This document shows positions 17,080-25,305 of a stretch of 64,000 nucleotides of DNA, one piece after another. Source of the stretch: Arthrobacter sp. E3. GTDB lineage: Bacteria > Actinomycetota > Actinomycetes > Actinomycetales > Micrococcaceae. Made by a program: the position numbers and the translations under genes. The notes under the pieces are model-generated. The model searched no databases. It saw nothing but the letters and a program-made list of their open reading frames with translations, and was not told where the DNA came from. The DNA lies in NCBI RefSeq assembly GCF_017353415.1, contig NZ_JAFMPX010000001.1:124001-188000 (forward strand), given 5' to 3'. The first letter of the stretch is position 1, and each line of letters begins with the position of its first letter.

Positions 17080-17826
17080 ATGAATGAATCCCTCCGTGCC
17101 GTGGACTCCTGGTGGCAGGCCGTGCTTTCCGGCTTTGCTCGCACCGGCTCCCCCACCGTCCCGGCACTGTTGCTGCTGGGCATTGTCGCGGCCGCCGTGG
17201 TGCTGAGCATTCCGCGCGCGACGTGGCGCTGGTTCGGCCTCTACGTCACGTTTGTGCACGAGCTGGGCCACGCCTTCACCGCACTCATTACGGGCCGGTA
17301 CATCCACGGCCTGAAGATTGGGCTGGACCATTCCGGCCAGCTGGTCAGCAGTGGTCGGCGCGGATTCAGTGCCACATGGTCGGGTTTTTGGGGCTACCCG
17401 GCACCGGCGGTGGTTGGTGCCGCGTTGGTGTGGTCGGTGTCCGCTGGATGGGCCGGGGCGGCTGCGTCGATCGGCGCGCTCATCTTGTTGGTGGCGCTGA
17501 TTTTCCTGCGCAATTTCACCGGCATCGTGGTGGCACTGCTCAGCGCCGCGATCGCCCAGTCCCTCGTCATGTTCGCCGACCCTGTCACCGTCAGTTACGT
17601 CATCCTGGCCCTTGGCATCGCTTTGGGCGTCGGGTCCGTGCGCGACTTCTTCAAGGTCGCAGCCGTCCACACCCGCCGCCGCAACCAGCTCGCCAGCTCG
17701 GACGCGTTCATTCTGGCCCGGTCCACGGGCGTTCCGTCCTTCATCTGGCTCACCGGATTCGCCGGAGTGATCGCCGGATCCGCCACCATTTCCGGATGGC
17801 TGCTATGGGGGCTGCTGGCCGCCTAG
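17080..17826 (+). CDS. M50-type (S2P-like) membrane metalloprotease family protein
   Basis: An integral membrane protein of 248 residues with the zinc motif HELGH (FVHELGHAFTALITGRY) on the second helix, about six further hydrophobic spans, and a cytosolic loop rich in Arg (AAVHTRRRNQLASSD). It matches the actinobacterial M50B-like group rather than RseP: there is no PDZ domain. ATG 17080 or the adjacent GTG at 17077 is the start; TAGGAT at 17064-17069 lies 7 nt before the GTG, so the message may be leaderless. Its stop overlaps that of the convergent reductase by 4 bp. The substrate is unknown. Confidence 0.82.
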   Translation: MNESLRAVDSWWQAVLSGFARTGSPTVPALLLLGIVAAAVVLSIPRATWRWFGLYVTFVHELGHAFTALITGRYIHGLKIGLDHSGQLVSSGRRGFSATWSGFWGYPAPAVVGAALVWSVSAGWAGAAASIGALILLVALIFLRNFTGIVVALLSAAIAQSLVMFADPVTVSYVILALGIALGVGSVRDFFKVAAVHTRRRNQLASSDAFILARSTGVPSFIWLTGFAGVIAGSATISGWLLWGLLAA

Positions 17827-18383
17827 TTCTTCACGCGGTAGTGCAGATGCACGATGCCGTTGCCAAAGCCGTGTTGGTCCAGCAGTTCCAGCCGGGTTGC
17901 GGCGGCATCGGGCAGTGCCGGTTTTCCACCACCGATCAGGATGGGTGAAATGAAGAGGTGGATCTGGTCCACCAGGCCTGCCTTGAAGGCGGTTCCGGCC
18001 AACTCCGCGCCACCCACTGACAAGTCGTCTTCAGCGCTGGCCTTCATGGCACGGATGGCCTCCGGATCAAAGGTGCGTTCGATGCGCGTCCGTGCTGTGC
18101 TGACTTCCTCCAGTGTTCGTGAGAACACCACTTTTTCGGACATGTGCCAAATAGCCGCGAAGTCCCGCTCCACGCGGATTAGGTCAGGCTGGCCGAACAA
18201 GGGCTCCCAGCTTTTCATGACTTCATAGAGTTTGCGCCCATACAGGTAGGTACCGATGCTTCGTTCAAGATTGTTGATGAAGGAGTGCACATCGTCGTCG
18301 GGCATACCCCAGGTGAAACCGCCCTCACGGTCCTCGATGTAACCGTCCAGCGACGTGATCGCTGAGTAAACAAGCTGGCCCAT
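17823..18383 (-). CDS. RibD C-terminal / dihydrofolate-reductase-like protein
   Basis: The 186-residue protein begins MGQLVYSAITSLDGYIED, the hallmark of the RibD_C-like reductase family, with WGMPDDDVHSFINN, LYGRKLYEVM, a central DLSVGGAELAGTAF (nucleotide-binding) and FISPILIGGGKPALP. Members use NAD(P)H, but the substrate is usually unknown and they are not classical folate enzymes. GGGAG lies just upstream of ATG 18383. Convergent with the M50 gene; 70 bp separates it from the end of secA2, which is on the same strand. Confidence 0.85.
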   Translation of the reverse strand: MGQLVYSAITSLDGYIEDREGGFTWGMPDDDVHSFINNLERSIGTYLYGRKLYEVMKSWEPLFGQPDLIRVERDFAAIWHMSEKVVFSRTLEEVSTARTRIERTFDPEAIRAMKASAEDDLSVGGAELAGTAFKAGLVDQIHLFISPILIGGGKPALPDAAATRLELLDQHGFGNGIVHLHYRVKN

Positions 18384-18452
18384 GGCTCCCGCCTCATCCG
18401 CGTTCCGTAGTTGACTCTTCCAAGTATTCGCTGTACATGGCCTGCCGGAAAG

Positions 18453-20858
18453 CTATCTGCCCATCTTTTTCAACAGCCACTTCACGGCTTGGTCGCTCGG
18501 GCTGCCAAAGGGGTCCTCATTGACCACATAGGTCCAGGTGGTGGTGCCGCGGCGGATGCCAGCTGCTTCCAAGTCCACTTCCCCGTCAACCACGTCCAGC
18601 ACGGCGAGTGTCTCAGCAGCGCTCTCGTTGACCCTGTCGAAAAATCCTTCAAAGAGGCTGATGGTCTCCTTGCGGAATTCATCCAGCGGGTTCTGCCGCC
18701 CCAGGGAGCGCAGATGGATGGCTGCCCTTTGCTCGGAAAGCAGCGCCAGGTGGTCACTCCACTGCCCGTCCAACTCAAAGAGCATGACGGCCTTGCAGGC
18801 AGCGGCGAGCTTTTCAGCACCCAACATCCTGCCGAGCGTCTGAATGCGGGCCGGGGCGAGTCCTTCACAGACCTTCAGCGCCGCGCCATCGTCGCGCAGG
18901 ATTGCGTCTCGTTCGGCCAGCACAACCTGACGCTGATAGGCGATCAGTTCGTTGTACTTCCAGGAGTTTTGGGCGGTTTCCTGGCGTTCTTGTTCCGCAA
19001 GTCGCTGCGCCCTGTCCAGCAGCTTGGACACATCCGCCCTGGTGACGCGTCCGGCATCGTCAATGTCCCGCGCCACGGATTCAGTGAGCTCCAGGCCATG
19101 CGCTTCCTGGCCGTTCGCGGCGGGGTCCTCCATGCTGGAGAAAATCACGCTGGCACCGGGATCACCCTGCCGCCCGGCACGGCCGCGCAGTTGTGCGTCG
19201 AGGCGGGGCGAATAGAAGCGGCCCACGATAATGACAAGCAGTCCACCCAGCGCCGAAACCGCACCGTGTCCGGCCTGTGTGGCACCGGTCCCGCCCAACA
19301 GTATGTCGGTGCCGCGGCCGGCCATTTGAGTGGAGACGGTGACGGCCGCCCGGCGTCCGGCCTGGGCAATGACCTCAGCTTCGAGGCTGTCGTTGCGGGC
19401 GTTCAAGACCTGGCTTTCAATGCCCCTGGCTGCCAGGAGGGCAGCGAACCGGTCTGATGCGGCGACGTCGTGGGTGCCTATCAGCACCGGTTGGCCGGTG
19501 GCATGGGCGGCAGCCGCCGCATCGACCACGGCGGTATCGCGCTGGGCGGACGTCGCGTAGATCCGCTCGGGTCGGTCCTGTCGGATACATTTCTTGTGCG
19601 ACGGAATCCTGCCGACGTCGAGGGTGTAGTGGGTGCGCAGGTACTCAGCAACGGCCACTGCGGTGCCGCTCATGCCCGTCACGCTGGCAAAGGACTTCAC
19701 CAGGTCCCGGACAAGGAGCTGGTCAAGGACCTCTCCCTGTTCGGTTTTGTGCAGTCCTTCCTTCGTTTCCACAGCTGCCTGCAAGCCGTCCGGCCAGCGT
19801 TGCAGCGCGGCCACCCGTCCACGCGAGTCGGAGACGATCTCGGCCTTACCGTCGCGCACGATGTAGTCGACATCGCGCTGCAGCAAAACCTGGGCGTGTA
19901 GGGCCACGTTGATGGAGGAAAACAGCGGTGTTCCTTCCACCGAATACAGCTCGACGCCGGGCCACCACACCTCGGCACGGCTTAGGCCCGCATCCGTCAG
20001 TGACACATTGCGCCTGTCCGCTTCTACTGTGTAGTCGAGGTCCGACTTCAGGCCGCTGACAAACTCCGCCACATCCATGCTTTGGAGTTCGCTGCGTGCC
20101 CGGCCAGCCAAAACCAGCGGCACGGTTGCCTCATCCACAAGCACCGAATCAACCTCATCCACAATGCAGACCTCGAACAGTTGCAGGACTGCGTCTTCCG
20201 GAGCCGTGCGTGTGCGGTCGCGCAGGACGTCGAAGCCAAGTTCGTTCACGCAGACGTACACGATGTCCGCACGATAGGCCTTTTGGCGCTCGACAGCTTC
20301 GAAGCCTTCCGTCACAGATGCCGCCGTGACGCCCAGCCGCTCGAAAAATGGAGCCATCCAGTGGGCGTCACGCCCGGCCAGGTAGTCGTTGACGGTCAGC
20401 ACGTGCACCCGGCGGCCACGCAGGGCGTGCGCCCCGGCGACCAGGGCGCCGACGAGGGTTTTCCCTTCGCCGGTGTCCATCTCCACCGCTGTCCCCCGCA
20501 GCATGTTTGCAGCGGCCAGCAACTGCGTATCAAAGAGCTCCATGCCCAGCGACTCCTTGACCAGCAGGCGGGCGCAGAACAAGTAGTCCTCGAGTTCGGA
20601 GTCACTCCAATCCGCTGTTCCCGTGGACTGTTGGCTGCACCGACCGGCCAGAATGTCATGGGTGGCAGCAGTATTGCCACCTGCTGCATGGTGCTCGTTT
20701 TCACGCGTTTGTGCCCGCGCAGCTGCCCGGCCCACCAACGCTCCTAGCTTGGCAGTATCAACAACCCCAGGCGCGTTGAAGAGCCAGTTCTTGAACTTGT
20801 TCCCCACCATTGGCCTGCCCTTGCCGCTTCGTGTCTTCTTCGGTGCTTCGTTGCTCAT
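18453..20858 (-). CDS. secA2: Accessory preprotein translocase ATPase SecA2
   Basis: Drives export of a subset of proteins through the Sec channel. The 801-residue protein has a SecA DEAD motor with Walker A MDTGEGKTLVG, TVNDYLAGRDAHWM, Walker B VDEVDSVLVDEA, the second RecA fold with STQMAGRGTDI and LRGRAGRQGDPG, and a helical C-terminal scaffold. It is about 100 residues shorter than housekeeping SecA and ends without the Cys-rich zinc tail, both typical of SecA2. ATG 20858 is preferred over GTG 20876, which has no ribosome site. No SecY2 or accessory Sec factors are nearby. Divergent from the GtrA gene. Confidence 0.9.
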   Translation of the reverse strand: MSNEAPKKTRSGKGRPMVGNKFKNWLFNAPGVVDTAKLGALVGRAAARAQTRENEHHAAGGNTAATHDILAGRCSQQSTGTADWSDSELEDYLFCARLLVKESLGMELFDTQLLAAANMLRGTAVEMDTGEGKTLVGALVAGAHALRGRRVHVLTVNDYLAGRDAHWMAPFFERLGVTAASVTEGFEAVERQKAYRADIVYVCVNELGFDVLRDRTRTAPEDAVLQLFEVCIVDEVDSVLVDEATVPLVLAGRARSELQSMDVAEFVSGLKSDLDYTVEADRRNVSLTDAGLSRAEVWWPGVELYSVEGTPLFSSINVALHAQVLLQRDVDYIVRDGKAEIVSDSRGRVAALQRWPDGLQAAVETKEGLHKTEQGEVLDQLLVRDLVKSFASVTGMSGTAVAVAEYLRTHYTLDVGRIPSHKKCIRQDRPERIYATSAQRDTAVVDAAAAAHATGQPVLIGTHDVAASDRFAALLAARGIESQVLNARNDSLEAEVIAQAGRRAAVTVSTQMAGRGTDILLGGTGATQAGHGAVSALGGLLVIIVGRFYSPRLDAQLRGRAGRQGDPGASVIFSSMEDPAANGQEAHGLELTESVARDIDDAGRVTRADVSKLLDRAQRLAEQERQETAQNSWKYNELIAYQRQVVLAERDAILRDDGAALKVCEGLAPARIQTLGRMLGAEKLAAACKAVMLFELDGQWSDHLALLSEQRAAIHLRSLGRQNPLDEFRKETISLFEGFFDRVNESAAETLAVLDVVDGEVDLEAAGIRRGTTTWTYVVNEDPFGSPSDQAVKWLLKKMGR

Positions 20859-21082
20859 CTGCTTTGTGCTTTCCACGGGGAAGGACGGGTTCTACCCAAG
20901 GGGCCCGAACATAAGAGCGCCCGATATGAACTGCGTCACAATTCGAACAATAATCGCCAATATGCGCACAGTGCCGAATCTGGTGTTACTTTCAATACCG
21001 TAAGCATAGATCAGCGACCAAGGGCATCCCTGGACGTATTTGTTATCGATAACTCAGCTGATTGCCCACACTGGAAGGCCTC

Positions 21083-21625
21083 ATGAACGTTGTTGACAAG
21101 ATCATGAACCTCATCGCCTTGCTCTGGCGCGAGGTATTGGCCTTTGGCGCTGTGGGCGGCCTCGGCTGGTTTATCGACAACGGCATCTACACTCTTCTGT
21201 GGCATGGACCCATGTCCGAGAGCACCATCAAGGCCCGCGTGGTCTCCACGGTCGCCGCAACTTTGTTTGCCTGGTTTGCCAACCGCTACTGGACCTTCCG
21301 CCACCGCCGCTCAGAGCGGGTGTGGAAGGAATTCATGTTGTTTTTACTCATGAACGGACTGGGGCTGGGCATAGTGTTGGCCTGCCAAGTAGTTTCCCGC
21401 TACGTTTTGGGACTCACATCCTTCACGGCAGACTTCATTGCCGGTGGCGTCATCGGGCTGGCCCTGGGCACCATCTTCCGCTTCCTGGCCTACCGCTACT
21501 TTGTGTTCAACAAGGAACTCGTCGACATTCTCGGGGACGGCGCTGCAGGGGAAAGCGTTGTCGGTGAGACTGGTGTCATGTCGCGGGGCAAACACGAACT
21601 CATCGGCGCCGGTTCACGCAGCTGA
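21083..21625 (+). CDS. GtrA-like membrane protein
   Basis: GtrA-family proteins are small four-helix membrane proteins thought to flip or carry lipid-linked sugars for wall or O-antigen glycosylation. The 180-residue product shows the family pattern: FGAVGGLGWFIDNGIYTLL, an ATLFAWFANRYWTFRHRR loop, a third helix, and GLALGTIFRFLAYRYFVF before a hydrophilic tail. ATG 21083 is supported by GGAAGG 6 nt upstream. The 224-bp gap to secA2 carries no gene; I see only AT-rich promoter-like sequence there. Downstream lies a dispersed repeat. Confidence 0.9.
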   Translation: MNVVDKIMNLIALLWREVLAFGAVGGLGWFIDNGIYTLLWHGPMSESTIKARVVSTVAATLFAWFANRYWTFRHRRSERVWKEFMLFLLMNGLGLGIVLACQVVSRYVLGLTSFTADFIAGGVIGLALGTIFRFLAYRYFVFNKELVDILGDGAAGESVVGETGVMSRGKHELIGAGSRS

Positions 21626-21668
21626 CCACACGCCCCGACGAGAACGGCGTATCTTCACACCGTTCTCG

Positions 21669-21736
21669 CCGAGAACGGGGCTACGTTGCGAGAACGGCGT
21701 TTCGTATCGGCCATCGCGCAAGTTTGCCCCTTCTTC
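21669..21736. repeat. Dispersed intergenic GAGAACGG repeat, copy 2
   Basis: It aligns with copy 1 (3164-3231) at about 52 of 68 positions, including GAGAACGGGGC, GCGAGAACGGCGTTTC, CGCAAG and GCCCCTTC. An additional CGAGAACGGCGT at 21639-21650 and an inverted CCGTTCTCG at 21660-21668 precede it, giving a local CCGTTCTCG/CGAGAACGG palindrome. Confidence 0.6.
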
Positions 21737-21755
21737 AGCAACATGGAGGGGCCGA

Positions 21756-22439
21756 TCAGCGGCTCCGGGCAATCACGGCGTCGAGCTCGGCAGAACTGAC
21801 ACCATTCGCCAGCAGGAACCCGCGCACATCCATGCCCGCCACGAACTTCTCCACGGCTCGGCCGCGCCCTGACACCAGCTCCGACAGTTCCACCCCGTCC
21901 ATGTGCCGCTCGTAGGGATGCTTCACAGGTGCCACCAAATGCCAGGCGTTGATGCCGCGCGTGGCCAGCTCGTCCTCCCGTGCAGCCTGCTCTGACTGTC
22001 CCAGCAGTCCCAGCAGCAACGTGGCGATGAGCCCGGTCCTGTCCCGCCCGGCCGAGCAGTGGATCACCACGGCGCCCTGTGCCGCAGCCAGTTCCTTGAA
22101 CACGGCCGCCACCTGCTGCGGAAACATCCGTACGATGTCCGCATACAGCCGCGGGTGGTTCATGTACGGGTGGAAAAGTTCGTGGTAGCGCGGATCCTGC
22201 GGGTCTTCCGTCGGTGAATGCACGACGGCGAGCCTCGCCAATGCGTCCACGCCCACCACCGGGTCGGTGGGCCTGCGCTTGCGTTCTCCCTGGTTCCGCA
22301 GATCGATGACGGTGCGGACGCCGTCGCTAAAAAGCTGTTCCCAGCCGTGTTCGGTGAGCCATTCGCTGCGGCCCATGCGGTAGATGTCCCCGGCGAGCAG
22401 ACGGGCGTTGACGGCACCTTCCCACTGTGGAACGGTCAT
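21756..22439 (-). CDS. Tyrosine/serine protein phosphatase (Y_phosphatase3 family)
   Basis: The 227-residue protein carries the cysteine phosphatase P-loop HCSAGRDRTG near residue 127, preceded by a GDIYRMGRSEWLTEHGWEQL region and VRTVIDLRNQGE, which match the actinobacterial tyrosine-phosphatase family that includes M. tuberculosis PtpB. It could act on phosphoprotein or phosphoinositide; this cannot be decided from sequence. ATG 22439 overlaps the stop of the upstream GNAT gene (ATGA), so the two form an operon. No signal peptide is evident. Confidence 0.86.
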   Translation of the reverse strand: MTVPQWEGAVNARLLAGDIYRMGRSEWLTEHGWEQLFSDGVRTVIDLRNQGERKRRPTDPVVGVDALARLAVVHSPTEDPQDPRYHELFHPYMNHPRLYADIVRMFPQQVAAVFKELAAAQGAVVIHCSAGRDRTGLIATLLLGLLGQSEQAAREDELATRGINAWHLVAPVKHPYERHMDGVELSELVSGRGRAVEKFVAGMDVRGFLLANGVSSAELDAVIARSR

Positions 22440-23044
22440 CGTTTTTTGGCCAGTCTGTAGTCGAGCCCGTTGCGCACTTGGGGCCATTCGGCTGCCAGGA
22501 TGGAAAAGACCACGGTGTCGCGCAGTGAGCCGTCGGCCATGCGGGTACGGGCCCGGAGAATTCCGTCCTGCTTGGCGCCAAGCCGGGCAATGGCCTCACG
22601 GGATTGGATGTTCATCCAATGGGTGCGAAATTCCACCGCCACGCAGCCGAGGGCTTCAAAAGCATGTCCCAGTAGCAGGCGCTTGCTGTCCGGATTGGTC
22701 CCAGTACCTTGGACACTGGCTGCGTTCCAGGTGGAACCGATCTCTACTCGGGGAACGCATGCATCAATGTTCATGTACGTGGTCATGCCGATAATCCGGC
22801 CGGGTTCACCCGTGACTGGATCCTTCAGCCGGGTGGTGAACGGGAGCATCTTGCCCGATTCCTGCAGGGCCAGCCGCCGTTCAATCTCGGCTCGCATTTC
22901 TGCAGGCTGCGGCACGGACGTGTACCAAAGGTTCCAGAGTTCACCGTCGTACGCCGCCGCCACCAGCCCGTCGTGATGGTCCAGGCTGAGTGGCTCGAGG
23001 ACAGCGTATCTTCCAGACAGGGTCACAGGCGCAAACAGGCTCAT
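22436..23044 (-). CDS. GNAT family N-acetyltransferase
   Basis: A 202-residue Acetyltransf_3-type enzyme starting VTLSGRYAVLEPLSLDHHDG, with VEIGSTWNAASVQGTGTNPDSK as the acetyl-CoA-binding strand-loop and a WMNIQSREAIARLGAKQDG segment typical of RimJ-like proteins. ATG 23044 has no ribosome site, but TACTGT lies 6 nt upstream on the minus strand, suggesting a leaderless mRNA. First gene of a two-gene operon with the phosphatase. Substrate unknown. Confidence 0.85.
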   Translation of the reverse strand: MSLFAPVTLSGRYAVLEPLSLDHHDGLVAAAYDGELWNLWYTSVPQPAEMRAEIERRLALQESGKMLPFTTRLKDPVTGEPGRIIGMTTYMNIDACVPRVEIGSTWNAASVQGTGTNPDSKRLLLGHAFEALGCVAVEFRTHWMNIQSREAIARLGAKQDGILRARTRMADGSLRDTVVFSILAAEWPQVRNGLDYRLAKKR

Positions 23045-23113
23045 GCAAAAACAGTATCTGATGTGCGCGGACCTGAATGTCTGGCGAAGCTCGAGGAACC
23101 CGCTGCTTCCGCC

Positions 23114-23160
23114 TATGAATTTCTATGAATCTTATGAATTCATAACATTCACATGAATTC
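23114..23160. promoter_or_regulatory. AT-rich TATGAAT repeat cluster upstream of the AAA ATPase
   Basis: Three TATGAAT direct repeats (23114, 23124, 23133) merge into the perfect palindrome TTATGAATTCATAA at 23132-23145, followed by CATGAATTCA. It lies directly upstream of the ATPase promoter and is strikingly AT-rich for this window. Likely a binding site for an unidentified regulator, possibly the ATPase itself; this is inference. Confidence 0.5.
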
Positions 23161-23182
23161 ACAACGTGTTTAGGATGGGAGC

Positions 23183-24283
23183 ATGGAGAATCCTTTCAGG
23201 CCATCCTTCGGGCGCACACCACCCCAACTGCTGGACCGCACGGATCTGCTCGGCGAGTTCGCCTATGGGCTGAGCATCCGCTCCGGCGTCCTCGGGCTGC
23301 TGACGATCATCACCGGTGCCCGTGGCATAGGCAAAACCGTCATGCTGAACGAAGCGGAGGACTTGGCGCGGGAACAAGGCTGGGCCGTCATCTCCGAGAC
23401 GTCAACCAGCGGATTCTTGGCGCGAATCGCCGATTCCATGCGTGTGCTCAACGATGAGCTGGGGGCCGGGCCGCCTACAAGGAGAATCACGGCGTTTGTT
23501 GCCGCCGGCTTCGGAGTCACCACGCAGCTGCCGCCCGAGCGACAGGTGGAATTCCGAACCTTGGGCGAGCAGCTGTTGGGGCGGCTCAACGAGAAGAAGA
23601 CAGGGCTGCTCGTCACACTCGACGAAATTCAGGATGCAAACCGGGACGAGCTGCTCCAACTCGCTGCTGTCATCCAGCACTTCGTCCGGGACGGGCTGCC
23701 CATCGGCTTTGTGTGTGCCGGTCTTCCCTCGGCTGTCTCAGACCTGCTTAATGAAGGCGTCGCCACTTTTTTGCGCCGGGCTGACAAAATCGATCTGCAC
23801 CCGGTGCACGTCGCTGCAGTGGCGGACTCATACATCAGCCTGTTCTCCACAGCCGGATTCACCCTGACACGGGAAATCGCGTCCAAGGCTGCCGCCGCCA
23901 CCACCGGCTACCCATTTCTTGTGCAGCTGGTCGGCTATTTTCTTTGGCGCGAGGCGGAGCAGGGTGCCGGCATTGTGACGGAGGCTGCGGCCGGGCAGGC
24001 CATTTCGGCAGCACTCCAGCGAAACATTCGTTTGGTTGTGGGTCCGGCCATCGCCCATGCCAGCCGCCGCGACATGGACTACCTGCGGGCCATGGCCGTG
24101 GATGAAGGAGTGTCCGGCACCGCTGACATTGCACGCCGCATGGAGGCAAAGCTGACACTTGCGGCCAACTACAGGGCCCGGCTCATCGATGCCGGCCTGA
24201 TCGAATCCGCAGGACACGGGGAAGTGAGATTCTCGATTCCCGGCTTGCGTGAGCATCTGAGGTCCACCCCGCCGCAAGACTAA
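23183..24283 (+). CDS. AAA ATPase of the archaeal-type (PF01637-like) family
   Basis: The 366-residue cytosolic protein has Walker A TGARGIGKT near residues 43-51, Walker B LLVTLDEIQD, a sensor-like region PIGFVCAGLPSAV, and a C-terminal winged-helix-like part (SGTADIARRMEAK, then ARLIDAGLIES). This architecture is common in STAND-like or Orc1/Cdc6-related ATPases whose targets are unknown. TAGGAT at 23171-23176 sits 6 nt before ATG 23183, so the mRNA is probably leaderless. The AT-rich repeat cluster upstream is unlike its neighbours. No partner gene is obvious; it stands alone between the GNAT gene and menB. Confidence 0.8.
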   Translation: MENPFRPSFGRTPPQLLDRTDLLGEFAYGLSIRSGVLGLLTIITGARGIGKTVMLNEAEDLAREQGWAVISETSTSGFLARIADSMRVLNDELGAGPPTRRITAFVAAGFGVTTQLPPERQVEFRTLGEQLLGRLNEKKTGLLVTLDEIQDANRDELLQLAAVIQHFVRDGLPIGFVCAGLPSAVSDLLNEGVATFLRRADKIDLHPVHVAAVADSYISLFSTAGFTLTREIASKAAAATTGYPFLVQLVGYFLWREAEQGAGIVTEAAAGQAISAALQRNIRLVVGPAIAHASRRDMDYLRAMAVDEGVSGTADIARRMEAKLTLAANYRARLIDAGLIESAGHGEVRFSIPGLREHLRSTPPQD

Positions 24284-24331
24284 AGTCCGGCCACCGCCTG
24301 CCCGGGCCGCCTGCCAGCTAAGATCGTTAGC

Positions 24332-25285
24332 GTGAATGCCACTAATCTTCCCGAGCAGGTATCAGACATCTTCGACCCCACCCGGTGGCGCGTGGTGGAG
24401 GGCTTTGATTTCACCGACATGACCTACCACCGGCAGGTGGAACGGGACAGCGACGGCGCCGTGGTGCGGGACCTGCCCGCGGTACGCATCGCCTTCAACC
24501 GCCCGGAAGTGCGCAACGCCTTCCGCCCCGGGACCGTTGATGAGCTGTACCGCGCCATGGACCATGCCCGCATGACCCCGGATGTGGCCACCGTGCTGCT
24601 CACCGGCAACGGCCCCTCCCCCAAGGACGGCGGCCATTCCTTCTGCTCCGGCGGGGACCAGCGCATCCGCGGCCGCGACGGCTACAAGTATGCCGACGGG
24701 GAAACGAAGGAAACCATTGACCCGGCCCGCGCCGGACGTCTGCACATCCTGGAAGTGCAGCGTCTCATGCGCACCATGCCCAAAGTTGTCATCGCCGTCG
24801 TGAACGGCTGGGCAGCAGGCGGCGGGCACTCCCTTCACGTCGTCTCCGACCTGACCATCGCTTCCCGCGAACACGGTAAGTTCAAGCAGACCGACGCCAC
24901 GGTGGGCTCCTTCGACGCCGGCTACGGATCGGCATTGCTGGCGCGGCAGATCGGCCAAAAGAAGGCCCGTGAGATCTTCTTCCTGGCTAGGGAATACTCC
25001 GCCGATGACATGGTCGCCATGGGTGCCGTCAACGAGGCAGTGCCCCATGAGGATCTGGAAAACGTGGCGCTGGAATACGCGGCGGACATCGCCCGCCAGT
25101 CACCGCAAGCCCTGCGCATGCTGAAGTTCGCCTTCAACCTGGCGGACGACGGTCTGGCCGGCCAGCAGGTCTTCGCCGGCGAAGCCACCCGCCTGGCCTA
25201 CATGACGGACGAGGCAGTCGAGGGCAAGGAAGCGTTCCTTGAAAAACGCGACGCTGACTGGTCTTCCTTCCCGTACTACTTCTAA
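24332..25285 (+). CDS. menB: 1,4-dihydroxy-2-naphthoyl-CoA synthase
   Basis: Closes the second ring of menaquinone by converting o-succinylbenzoyl-CoA to 1,4-dihydroxy-2-naphthoyl-CoA. The 317-residue crotonase-fold protein contains the MenB signatures FNRPEVRNAFRPGTVDEL, FCSGGDQRIRG, VNGWAAGGGHSLHVVSDLTIAS and TDATVGSFDAGYGSALLARQ, and ends DWSSFPYYF. GTG 24332 is preceded by TAAGAT (24319-24324) at 7 nt, indicating leaderless initiation. menE follows after 20 bp and menA 100 bp later, forming a menaquinone cluster; the other men genes are not in the window. Confidence 0.97.
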   Translation: MNATNLPEQVSDIFDPTRWRVVEGFDFTDMTYHRQVERDSDGAVVRDLPAVRIAFNRPEVRNAFRPGTVDELYRAMDHARMTPDVATVLLTGNGPSPKDGGHSFCSGGDQRIRGRDGYKYADGETKETIDPARAGRLHILEVQRLMRTMPKVVIAVVNGWAAGGGHSLHVVSDLTIASREHGKFKQTDATVGSFDAGYGSALLARQIGQKKAREIFFLAREYSADDMVAMGAVNEAVPHEDLENVALEYAADIARQSPQALRMLKFAFNLADDGLAGQQVFAGEATRLAYMTDEAVEGKEAFLEKRDADWSSFPYYF

Positions 25286-25305
25286 CTCCCCCTATATAGG
25301 TACAC

